A stretch of DNA of 39,870 nucleotides from a virus (IMGVR_UViG_3300028030_000032:1-39870); one strand, 5' to 3'. Positions 14,916-20,388 are shown, numbered from the stretch's first letter. Numbers and translations are program-made. The notes: generated by a model from the letters alone, not told the origin.

Positions 14916-15645
14916 AGACCAGCCCATGAGGAATTACCTATCATTTGGCGGTGGCGTTAATTCGGTTGCTTTATATCTTCTTTGCCTGGATTGGGGCCTT
15001 AATTTTGAAGGAATATTTGTGGATCATGGAGCGGACTGGCCGGAGACATACGAATATTTTGATATGTTCCAAGGATGGTTAAAAAAGAACGGCCATAAAC
15101 AAATTACCGTCCTCGTCCCAAACGTGCAGGGATTTACAAATCTATACGATTACTATCTGTTTAAGAAGAAGGTGCCGAGCATTATGAAGCGTGATTGCAC
15201 CGATAAGTTTAAGTTGCGGCCAGTTTATAAATATATTGAGAAGCCTTGTTTTATGCTCTTGGGAATTGACGCGGGCGAAAGCCACCGGGCTAGGTTGAAC
15301 AGCAAGAAAAGTGTGGAAAACAGATACCCGCTTATCGAAGAGGGAATTAATCGCGATGGATGCAAAAAAGTTATCACGGATCATGGCTTGCCGGTACCAA
15401 TGAAAAGCGGCTGTTTCTCTTGCATGTTCCAACGCAATGCTCAGTGGAAACAACTTAGAATGATCCACCCTGATTTATTTTGTAAAGCCCAAAAGTTGGA
15501 AAAGGCGGCAATGGATGACAGACTGGCCCAAGGAAAAAAGGCTTTTACTTTGAGAAACAACGGGCGGACAATAGGACAGATTATATACGATGCCCCTAAC
15601 CTTTGGCCGGAGATGGATTACCCGCCGTGCCAGTGTTGTTTGTAA
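14848..15645 (+). CDS. Cassette 1: PP-loop ATPase, PAPS-reductase-like
   Basis: 265 aa from the ATG at 14848, preceded by AAAGGAG (14834-14840) inside attC site a. An alternative in-cassette start is the ATG at 14926, without a ribosome site. The PP-loop 'LSFGGGVNSVALYLL' (residues 31-45) binds ATP and releases pyrophosphate. The later 'KRDCTDKFKLRPVYKYI', 'CFSCMFQRNAQW' and C-terminal 'PPCQCCL' resemble PAPS reductase/DndC-type phage proteins, with Cys pairs that may bind a metal or sulphur. The substrate is unknown; DNA or tRNA thiolation and base modification are possible. It is the only gene of its cassette. Confidence 0.75.
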   Translation: MHSKTTTPEPARPCGQREAICYTDQPMRNYLSFGGGVNSVALYLLCLDWGLNFEGIFVDHGADWPETYEYFDMFQGWLKKNGHKQITVLVPNVQGFTNLYDYYLFKKKVPSIMKRDCTDKFKLRPVYKYIEKPCFMLLGIDAGESHRARLNSKKSVENRYPLIEEGINRDGCKKVITDHGLPVPMKSGCFSCMFQRNAQWKQLRMIHPDLFCKAQKLEKAAMDDRLAQGKKAFTLRNNGRTIGQIIYDAPNLWPEMDYPPCQCCL

Positions 15646-15649
15646 GTCT

Positions 15650-15736
15650 GTATAACGGTCTTGAGATCAGCGGCCAGCCAATGCGGTAGATAGGTAGATA
15701 GCGCTGGTCCTGGTCCGTTGGAGCGATGGGTTAGCT
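15650..15736 (+). other. attC: attC-like site b
   Basis: R'' GTATAAC (15650-15656) is the exact complement of the R' at 14909-14915; R' GTTAGCT (15730-15736). 87 bp. Inner arms: CGGCCAG (15671-15677) pairs with CTGGTCCG (15710-15717), again with an unpaired T. Its left arm shares AGCGGCCAGCC with site c. Confidence 0.8.
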
Positions 15737-15742
15737 GGTTGA

Positions 15743-15759
15743 TTTTTTTTGGGGGGGGG
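15743..15759 (+). repeat. Homopolymer run T8G9 before the cassette 2 gene
   Basis: Eight T followed by nine G directly precede TAATTATG. The G-run is the only Shine-Dalgarno-like element, so slippage would change spacing. Sequencing error in such a run is also possible. Confidence 0.7.
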
Positions 15760-15764
15760 TAATT

Positions 15765-16127
15765 ATGAACAAAGAATGCGGAAACAAGTTTTGTGACAGC
15801 TTTGACACAAAATACACGGCAAATTGTGGAATTATGACTCTACGTAAGGTTGCTACCTGCCCTTTGTATAGGCCAGAAGAAAAGACTATTGACAGGGTTG
15901 TTTTCAGGTTGACAGACAAGCAAAATGACAAGTTGCAGCCAATTTTTGAAAAGGCGAATGATATGCTTGGAGTAGTTTTTGCTCAAATTTTTGACACAGA
16001 AGATGGCCCCGGTTTTATCGAGGTTAGGTTTGTGGAAAAAGATGTTGCCATGAATGTGCAGAGAGCCATGGGAGTGAAGCCAGGGAAATTGCACCCAGGG
16101 ATTACTTTTATTGAAACAGATGTTTAA
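15765..16127 (+). CDS. Cassette 2: 120-aa protein with Cys-rich N-terminus
   Basis: 120 aa. Cysteines at 5, 10, 21 and 32 within the first 35 residues (ECGNKFCDSF..., NCGIM..., ATCPLY) suggest a zinc-binding knob. The rest is an alpha/beta domain ('RVVFRLTDKQNDKLQPIFEKANDMLGVVFAQIFD', 'GFIEVRFVEKDVA'). The start is preceded by a run of eight T and nine G (15743-15759), so upstream spacing could vary. The stop lies 1 nt before attC R''. Not recognised as any family. Confidence 0.6.
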   Translation: MNKECGNKFCDSFDTKYTANCGIMTLRKVATCPLYRPEEKTIDRVVFRLTDKQNDKLQPIFEKANDMLGVVFAQIFDTEDGPGFIEVRFVEKDVAMNVQRAMGVKPGKLHPGITFIETDV

Positions 16128-16128
16128 C

Positions 16129-16212
16129 AGCTAACGGTAGAATTGAGCGGCCAGCCTTGGGCGTATCCAAAAGCCGCGAGTAATTTCTGGTCCGCTCGAG
16201 TGGAAGTTATCT
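16129..16212 (+). other. attC: attC-like site c
   Basis: R'' AGCTAAC (16129-16135) complements the R' of site b; R' GTTATCT (16206-16212). 84 bp. Inner arms TGAGCGGCCAG (16144-16154) and CTGGTCCGCTCG (16187-16198), with one extra T. The clearest of the sites. Confidence 0.85.
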
Positions 16213-16241
16213 TTTTATTTATGGATGGGGGGTGGTAGTGA

Positions 16242-16412
16242 ATGACTTATAAAGGAGTTTTACTTGTAACGGCGGCATTTATAGCAGGCAACTATATTTT
16301 TCAATTTCTGCCAGTTGTTGGAAAGAATGATTTAAGCATTGCGTTTGAAAGGTCTTTTTTTCAAGGGGTTCTTGGGTTGTACATAAGCGCAAAAATGTAT
16401 TTTGGGCTTTAA
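16242..16412 (+). CDS. Cassette 3, first gene: 56-aa membrane protein
   Basis: Too short for most gene callers but well placed. ATG at 16242, preceded by GGGGGGTGG. The product has two hydrophobic stretches (GVLLVTAAFIAGNYIFQFL, about residues 5-23, and FFQGVLGLYISAKMYFGL, about 39-56), likely two membrane spans, with a polar turn between. It ends 26 nt before the next small membrane gene. A holin, toxin or membrane-stress peptide are all possible; no family is recognised. Confidence 0.55.
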   Translation: MTYKGVLLVTAAFIAGNYIFQFLPVVGKNDLSIAFERSFFQGVLGLYISAKMYFGL

Positions 16413-16438
16413 GGATAATGGATTGATAGAGGTGCCTT

Positions 16439-16573
16439 GTGAAAAATTTAATCAATTTAGCTTTGTCGGCCGGGAATGCTGCAATGTTTTCCGAGTATGG
16501 TTGGTGGGGAAATTTATTCGCTGCGATATTTTGTTTTGGCATTTTCTTGTGGGTTATACACGAAGAAAGATAA
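16439..16573 (+). CDS. Cassette 3, second gene: 44-aa membrane protein
   Basis: GTG at 16439 with GAGGTG (16429-16434) upstream. The product has one strong membrane helix (GWWGNLFAAIFCFGIFLWVI, about residues 21-40) and an acidic-basic end (HEER). Its TAA stop is formed by the TAAC of attC R'' (16568-16574), as in other cassettes here, which supports the frame. It forms a pair with the preceding 56-aa gene, possibly a two-component membrane system such as holin-antiholin, but this is speculative. Confidence 0.5.
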   Translation: MKNLINLALSAGNAAMFSEYGWWGNLFAAIFCFGIFLWVIHEER

Positions 16574-16692
16574 CGGTTTCGCATGAGGGGCGCCGTGCAG
16601 CCGAGAATGAACCTGTAAGCGAAAGCTTTACAACTGAACCAATAAACGACAACCGCCAGGTGGAAAGCGTCCCTTCAATGCGGTTGTTATAT
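16568..16692 (+). other. attC: attC-like site d
   Basis: R'' AGATAAC (16568-16574) complements the R' of site c; R' GTTATAT (16686-16692). 125 bp. The 5' arm GCATGAGGGGCGC pairs imperfectly with the 3' arm GCGTCCCTTCAATGC, with one extra T. Confidence 0.75.
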
Positions 16693-16707
16693 TACGGAGG
16701 TTTGGAA

Positions 16708-16965
16708 ATGACAAGCTGGAAAGAAATGTTAAAGATTGCGTTTGAAAAAAACAAAGATGATTTTGATAAAATGATCTGCACTTTGTCTGATAATGATCTT
16801 ATAACAGAGTTTAACGATGGTTTCGGCGCGAGCGAAGGCAAACCATTCACTGCGTGGGGAGATAAGTATGTTTATTTTCCTGTGGTATATGATGGTGCTG
16901 AATGGGTGGGATCTGCCCCGCGAAATCCATGCAACGAAGCAACGTCTCACTGGGGAGGTGAGTAA
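16708..16965 (+). CDS. Cassette 4: 85-aa soluble protein, unknown
   Basis: 85 aa with a good ribosome site (GGAGG at 16696-16700, 7 nt spacing). The first half is helical (SWKEMLKIAFEKNKDDFDKMICTLSDNDLITEF), the second has beta strands and aromatics (TAWGDKYVYFPVVYDGAEWVGSAPRNP). The stop codon's last A is the first base of attC R''. The gene occupies nearly all of its cassette. Unrecognised. Confidence 0.65.
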   Translation: MTSWKEMLKIAFEKNKDDFDKMICTLSDNDLITEFNDGFGASEGKPFTAWGDKYVYFPVVYDGAEWVGSAPRNPCNEATSHWGGE

Positions 16966-17087
16966 TATAACGATATAAATCAGCGGACAGCCTTGGGGCT
17001 TCCGCCAAAACTGGTTGATAGCAATGGATGAAAATATAACACAAAATTCGCCAACGAGTGCTGTTCCGCTGAATTGCCTTGTTAGCA
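16965..17087 (+). other. attC: attC-like site e
   Basis: R'' ATATAAC (16965-16971) complements the R' of site d; R' GTTAGCA (17081-17087). 123 bp. Inner arms TCAGCGGACAG (16980-16990) and CTGTTCCGCTGA (17061-17072), one extra T. The arm sequence is related to sites b and c (AGCGG-CAGCC). Confidence 0.83.
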
Positions 17088-17104
17088 AGCCCGGCCACGG
17101 AGGT

Positions 17105-17593
17105 ATGGGAACCCACCAATCGGCCAGGATGAAAAAAGATGAATGGTTGACACCTCCAGAGATTATTGACGCACTTGGGGTTTTTGACCTAGATCCTTGC
17201 TCTCCGGTTAACAGACCTTGGCCAACCGCTGGAACCCATTACACGGTTGAGGATAACGGCCTTTCGTGTCCTTGGTTTGGCCGTGTTTGGTGCAACCCTC
17301 CTTATGGGCTTGTAGCTGCATCGTGGCTAAGTAGGTTGGCCGAACACGGGAACGGAATCGCCCTTATATTTGCCCGGACTGAAACAAAAATGTTTTTTGA
17401 CCATGTTTGGAATAAGGCCCATGCTGTTTTGTTTATTCAGGGGCGGTTATATTTCCATCATGTCGATGGGGCTAGAGCAAAAGCAAACGCAGGAGCACCA
17501 TCTTGTTTAGTCGCATACGGGGCGGTCAACGCCGATTGTCTTTATAATGCCAACATTGCCGGACAATTTGTGAGGCTGATTCCGGCTTGCTAA
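17105..17593 (+). CDS. Cassette 5: phage-type DNA N6-adenine methyltransferase (Dam)
   Basis: 162 aa from the ATG at 17105; in-frame alternatives are 17024 (inside attC e) and 17129. Family features are clear: 'KKDEWLTPPEIIDALGVFDLDPCSP' at the start, then the catalytic tetrad N64-P-P-Y (VWCNPPYG), then 'GNGIALIFARTETKMF'. This is the phage Dam family (N6 methylation of adenine, often at GATC). The stop TAA is part of the next attC R'' (TGCTAAC). Such an enzyme may protect phage DNA from restriction or alter expression. Being cassette-borne, it could be gained or lost as a unit. Confidence 0.88.
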   Translation: MGTHQSARMKKDEWLTPPEIIDALGVFDLDPCSPVNRPWPTAGTHYTVEDNGLSCPWFGRVWCNPPYGLVAASWLSRLAEHGNGIALIFARTETKMFFDHVWNKAHAVLFIQGRLYFHHVDGARAKANAGAPSCLVAYGAVNADCLYNANIAGQFVRLIPAC

Positions 17594-17709
17594 CGCTATA
17601 GCTCACCGGTGCCAATCCATAATCACAAAAACAACGGGGGATAAAAGATGACCGATAAACCAACTGAAAAATCAACGTGTAAAGCATCCGGTGAAGCGGA
17701 TGGTTATGT
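17588..17709 (+). other. attC: attC-like site f
   Basis: R'' TGCTAAC (17588-17594) complements the R' of site e; R' GTTATGT (17703-17709). 122 bp. Inner arms TCACCGGTG (17603-17611) and CATCCGGTGA (17685-17694), one extra T. The start and ribosome site of the next gene lie in its central part. Confidence 0.8.
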
Positions 17710-18013
17710 GGTTGATGATGCCGTTTTTGAAGTTGGCGTCGTTACCGCACACCCTCTGAAAATGGCGATATTGTCAGCTGTGTCCATACTCAAGACGTGG
17801 AAATACGCCAGAGATCGTGGGCTAAAATTAAGAGAATGGTACGGGGTATATCACCATGGCACTGAGATCCTTCTGGCCCAGTTCGGTTGCCTGCCAGGAT
17901 CAAAACAAGATGCTCGGCGTGTATGTCAATATTTTAACGACAGAGAAGCTGTTAAGCGCTTGTCAAAGTTTAAAAACGAGTGCGCTGCAAGAAGTAAGGA
18001 TATTTACACATAA
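17648..18013 (+). CDS. Cassette 6: 121-aa protein, unknown
   Basis: 121 aa from the ATG at 17648, with GGGGGA (17636-17641) upstream, inside attC site f. Residues 1-19 are encoded by attC, so only residues about 20-121 belong to the cassette. The core is helical with 'AHPLKMAILSAVSILKTWKYARDRGLKLREWYGVYHHGTEILLAQFG', then a Lys/Arg-rich end. The TAA stop is formed by ACATAAC of the last R''. No recognised family. Confidence 0.65.
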   Translation: MTDKPTEKSTCKASGEADGYVVDDAVFEVGVVTAHPLKMAILSAVSILKTWKYARDRGLKLREWYGVYHHGTEILLAQFGCLPGSKQDARRVCQYFNDREAVKRLSKFKNECAARSKDIYT

Positions 18014-18068
18014 CTTGTGATTAACGGTTCAACAATAAAATCAAACCTGTAAAATTGAACCGTTAATC
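18008..18068 (+). other. attC: Degenerate terminal attC-like site g
   Basis: R'' ACATAAC (18008-18014) exactly complements the R' of site f. Beyond it, GATTAACGGTTCAA (18019-18032) and TTGAACCGTTAATC (18055-18068) form a perfect 14-bp hairpin with a 22-nt loop. No spaced R' with an extrahelical base is present; GTTAATC (18062-18068) is the only possible R'. The site is decayed, or the hairpin doubles as a terminator at the end of the array. Confidence 0.5.
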
Positions 18069-18098
18069 AACAGCATAAACATAAAAAATACCGATATT

Positions 18099-18293
18099 TT
18101 GAAATCAACCATCAAAATAACCATTGAGTGCAACGGCCGCAAGATGAGCCTAAACTGCGCGCCATTGCTCTTCGGCCGCTGGCGGATCAAGAATGGCCGG
18201 TCGTTGTCGATCAAGAAGCCTAATGGCACGTTAACGGAAATATTTGATCTTGCCAGAAGGTGGGCAGTGGAGATGGTGCGGCAATGCAGGTGA
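18099..18293 (+). CDS. Small basic protein right of the array, start uncertain
   Basis: 64 aa if TTG at 18099 is used, or 49 aa from the ATG at 18144. The sequence is well behaved ('STIKITIECNGRKMSLNCAPLLFGRWRIKNGRSL', 'GTLTEIFDLARRWAVEMVRQCR') with a beta-rich first half and a helical end. Overlaps the next gene by 10 nt. Probably phage backbone rather than a cassette, since no attC follows. Unrecognised. Confidence 0.45.
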   Translation: MKSTIKITIECNGRKMSLNCAPLLFGRWRIKNGRSLSIKKPNGTLTEIFDLARRWAVEMVRQCR

Positions 18294-18472
18294 AGAAAAA
18301 AGTCATCCGCAGAAAGGGCGGGAAAACACTATCTCTCGTCGAAAGAATCACCGGTGAGGTTCAGGTGGCAAAGGACAATAAACTTACCGGGAGTGTTGAG
18401 ATCAAGATAAACTTTCGGGATGGAGGTGTGAGTTCTGCTACAATAAGCAGGACTGATGCCAATATTTTTTGA
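18284..18472 (+). CDS. Small basic protein, unknown
   Basis: 62 aa from the ATG at 18284. It is basic at the N-terminus (QVKKKVIRRKGGKTLS) and beta-rich afterwards (GSVEIKINFRDGGVSSATISR). It converges with the leftward XRE gene: only 4 nt separate the stop codons. No terminator hairpin is visible between them, so readthrough antisense transcription is likely. Confidence 0.5.
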   Translation: MQVKKKVIRRKGGKTLSLVERITGEVQVAKDNKLTGSVEIKINFRDGGVSSATISRTDANIF

Positions 18473-18476
18473 TTAC

Positions 18477-18689
18477 TCAGTCGTTAAAATTTGACAAGTA
18501 TTTTTCGAGCAGTTTGTTTTCCTGCAGAAACAGGAGCAGGCGGATGGCGGCGGCATGCTGTCTGGTTGGCTGCCTGTCGCCGGACTCAATGCGAGAGACG
18601 GCATTTTGAGGCATCCCGAGCAGAAGGCCGGTTTGTTTTTGGGAAAGGGCAAGAGAATTTCTTGCCCTTTTGAAATCAGCAGGGGTCAT
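18477..18689 (-). CDS. XRE-family helix-turn-helix regulator
   Basis: 70 aa from the ATG at 18689 (ATGA overlap with the upstream gene's stop); an earlier in-frame ATG at 18707 would overlap more. The XRE motif is clear: 'FKRARNSLALSQKQTGLLLGMPQNAVSRIESGDRQPTRQHAAAIRLLLFL'. It is the last gene of a leftward three-gene unit (20111 to 18477). Such regulators commonly control their own operon, or act as the antitoxin of a toxin pair. Confidence 0.8.
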   Translation of the reverse strand: MTPADFKRARNSLALSQKQTGLLLGMPQNAVSRIESGDRQPTRQHAAAIRLLLFLQENKLLEKYLSNFND

Positions 18690-18970
18690 TTGTCTTTGAT
18701 TTCCCATCGGTCGCGGACATCGTAGAACATCCGCTCTCGGATCAGTTGCAGGCGGTCCTCTATGGCTTGTAGCTTGGATGCCTCATCGGCAGAGGACACC
18801 CGGCCCCGCATGGAGCTAACCAGTTCCAGCAGGTCCAGCAGTTCGCCACCGCCGGGACACTCGGCCCTAATGGCGGCGTTGTAGAGCTGCCGGGACTTTT
18901 TGTTTTTTCCGTACTTGGCTCTTAGTTCTTTGATCGGCATAAAAATATAAAGGGGCGGTTGCCCGCCCAT
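18686..18970 (-). CDS. 95-aa helical protein of the leftward island
   Basis: The ATG at 18970 has GAGG 3 nt upstream and lies 4 nt after the previous stop; an upstream frame reaching 19006 would overlap the preceding gene. The sequence has 'YIFMPIKELRAKYGKNKKSRQLYNAAIRAE' then 'LLDLLELVSSMRGRVSSADEASKLQAIEDRLQLIRERMF', mostly helical. Paired with an XRE regulator in the next overlapping gene, it is a possible toxin or effector, but this is inferred from the gene order only. Confidence 0.5.
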   Translation of the reverse strand: MGGQPPLYIFMPIKELRAKYGKNKKSRQLYNAAIRAECPGGGELLDLLELVSSMRGRVSSADEASKLQAIEDRLQLIRERMFYDVRDRWEIKDK

Positions 18971-18974
18971 GTCC

Positions 18975-20111
18975 TCAATTATTATAAAGTTCGCAGGCCG
19001 TCTCAATTATACGCCGAGCCTGCTTTGACTTGCCGGCCTCGGTCGGGATATCGCTCCCGCCGACAGTAACCAACTCCCATTCGTCTGCAGACCACATTAC
19101 GATTGTTGCCTGCCGTCCATCCCTGGCACGCATAGTTAAATATTGATAATCTGGATCGTCAAGATTCGCGGTTATTGTGCCTGGCCGGTCGCCGACAATA
19201 AAAGTTGCCAGCTTTTTCTCAACGAGCAAGTCCGACCTGATTGCGTTTATTTTTTTCCTGACAGCTTGCACTTCAGGGCGACCAGCCAACCAACAGATAA
19301 AATCACCATTTATCTCTATTTTATCCTGGCCATCAATAGAGTTGACGTAAAGGTCATCGTTGGCGGTGCATATCTCTATTTTATGCCCATCAACAACAAC
19401 ATCAAATCCATAAGGATCTGCATTGCTGTCTGCAAGCCAATCCTCAATTTCCGCCAGCCAGTTGACTTTTTCAAGCGGGGCCAAAAAGGCCTTTACAGCC
19501 GATTCTTTTCTTGCTGTTTCGGCCTTTGCCTTTGTCTCTTTGTCTGCCTGTACTTTTTCTCGATATGCAATTACTTCCGGCTGATCATTGAGCCAGTTAT
19601 CAAGCAGAGACATGGCCGTCTGTTTCGGCGTGTGACCATCAAAGGTCATGGTCATAATGGCAGGTACATTGCGAGATGCCAGCACTTGATCACCAGTCTG
19701 ATGCCGATGTTCAATCCACCAGGTTGCGGATGACTGCTCTTGCAACTCGGCATGCCATTTATCCACAAGGATGAGCATCCATGGTTCCAGCTGGTCAGCC
19801 TGGATGTGCAATCCAGCAACCAGCTTTTCCGCCTCGGCCAGGATGGAGGCACGGATTACATTAGCCCAGGCGATCTGCTTTTCAGACCCGGATAGAGCCG
19901 GCAGTTCAGGATGATCAGCAAGCCAGGCAGCAGCAGCAGATCGTTCCTGTTCGCGCTCTTTGGCCAGCACAGCTTTCCGGCCTTGCCGGTAGCATTCGGG
20001 GCAGTCTACCGACTGCCACCATTCAATCTTTCTTTCCCGGCCTGCTACCTTACCGTAAATTTGCTGGGTGGTGGTGTGTCCGCATGCATGATGGATTGTA
20101 TATTTTGCCAT
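18975..20111 (-). CDS. 378-aa protein with N-terminal zinc site, first gene of the leftward island
   Basis: Starts 'MAKYTIHHACGHTTTQQIYGK...ERKIEWW..VDCPECYRQ', with Cys10, His12 and a later CPEC that look like a zinc finger. This opening resembles accessory proteins I know from mobile elements. The middle is helical and charged, and the C-terminal third has beta strands ('RPGTITANLDDPDYQYLTMRARDGRQATIVMWSADEWELV'). It may act in DNA binding or defence. It heads the operon whose last gene is an XRE regulator. The island points against its neighbours, as morons do. Confidence 0.55.
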   Translation of the reverse strand: MAKYTIHHACGHTTTQQIYGKVAGRERKIEWWQSVDCPECYRQGRKAVLAKEREQERSAAAAWLADHPELPALSGSEKQIAWANVIRASILAEAEKLVAGLHIQADQLEPWMLILVDKWHAELQEQSSATWWIEHRHQTGDQVLASRNVPAIMTMTFDGHTPKQTAMSLLDNWLNDQPEVIAYREKVQADKETKAKAETARKESAVKAFLAPLEKVNWLAEIEDWLADSNADPYGFDVVVDGHKIEICTANDDLYVNSIDGQDKIEINGDFICWLAGRPEVQAVRKKINAIRSDLLVEKKLATFIVGDRPGTITANLDDPDYQYLTMRARDGRQATIVMWSADEWELVTVGGSDIPTEAGKSKQARRIIETACELYNN

Positions 20112-20172
20112 TTTCTTTCTCCACGCTCCCGCTCCGGGGGGAGTGACCGTCGGGGGTTATCCCCTTTTGTTG

Positions 20173-20206
20173 ATTATATATTATAACCAATGGCGATATA
20201 TTGCAA
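20173..20206 (-). promoter_or_regulatory. Possible promoter of the leftward island
   Basis: On the minus strand TTGCAA (20206-20201) is followed by AT-rich DNA containing two TATAAT hexamers (20185-20180 and 20178-20173). The spacing is 15 or 22 bp, not ideal, so this is a weak call. Confidence 0.35.
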
Positions 20207-20250
20207 GGGAAAAATGCAGGTAAGGAAAAAAAATAATTAGATTTGCGAAC

Positions 20251-20279
20251 TTGACAAAAAAATTATTTTGCATGATATT
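20251..20279 (+). promoter_or_regulatory. Late rightward promoter
   Basis: TTGACA (20251-20256), a 17-bp spacer, and GATATT (20274-20279). It lies in the 284-bp gap before the terminase genes and is followed by a leader with a strong terminator, as in lambdoid late promoters controlled by antitermination. Inverted pairs CGGTTTACCG (20307-20316) and TCCGGCATGACCGGA (20322-20336) lie in the leader. Confidence 0.6.
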
Positions 20280-20346
20280 AAGGGTGTGAAGTTGTAACAA
20301 GATTACGGTTTACCGACAAACTCCGGCATGACCGGAACATTTTGAG

Positions 20347-20388
20347 GCCCGTTTCTCTGCGTTGATGCGTGGGGGAACGGGCTTTTTT
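20347..20388 (+). terminator. Intrinsic terminator in the late leader
   Basis: GCCCGTT (20347-20353) and AACGGGC (20376-20382) form a stem, followed by TTTTTT (20383-20388). It would stop transcripts from the late promoter before TerS unless an antiterminator acts, as tR' does in lambda. Confidence 0.75.

Larger units (their letters stand above)
14785..18068 (+). mobile_element. Integron-type gene cassette array without integrase (CALIN) in a phage
   Basis: Six attC-like sites and one degenerate seventh separate six cassettes, all with genes facing right. Cassette limits, assuming cleavage between G and TT of R', are 14910-15730, 15731-16206, 16207-16686, 16687-17081, 17082-17703 and 17704 to about 18062. 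For every cassette the 5' R' heptamer is the exact complement of its 3' R'' heptamer (six of six), as expected from cassettes captured as circles. The sites fold with one extrahelical base. No integron integrase, attI or Pc promoter is visible in the window. Left of the array lie replication genes, right of it two small ORFs and the packaging genes. Confidence 0.88.

Noticed and set aside
16402-16965. 187-residue frame reading through two small membrane genes and attC site d
   Set aside because: It crosses an attC site and lacks a good early start. The ATG at 16708 with its own GGAGG is the plausible gene, and the two short frames upstream have their own ribosome sites.
16965-17104. Start of the Dam gene at 17024 or further upstream
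   Set aside because: The frame is open through attC site e, but the known family begins close to the KKDEWLTPPE block, and the ATG at 17105 gives normal length. Left as an alternative only.
14785-18068. CRISPR array
   Set aside because: The repeats are imperfect, widely and unevenly spaced (395-821 bp apart) and separated by genes; they fit attC sites, not CRISPR repeats with short spacers.
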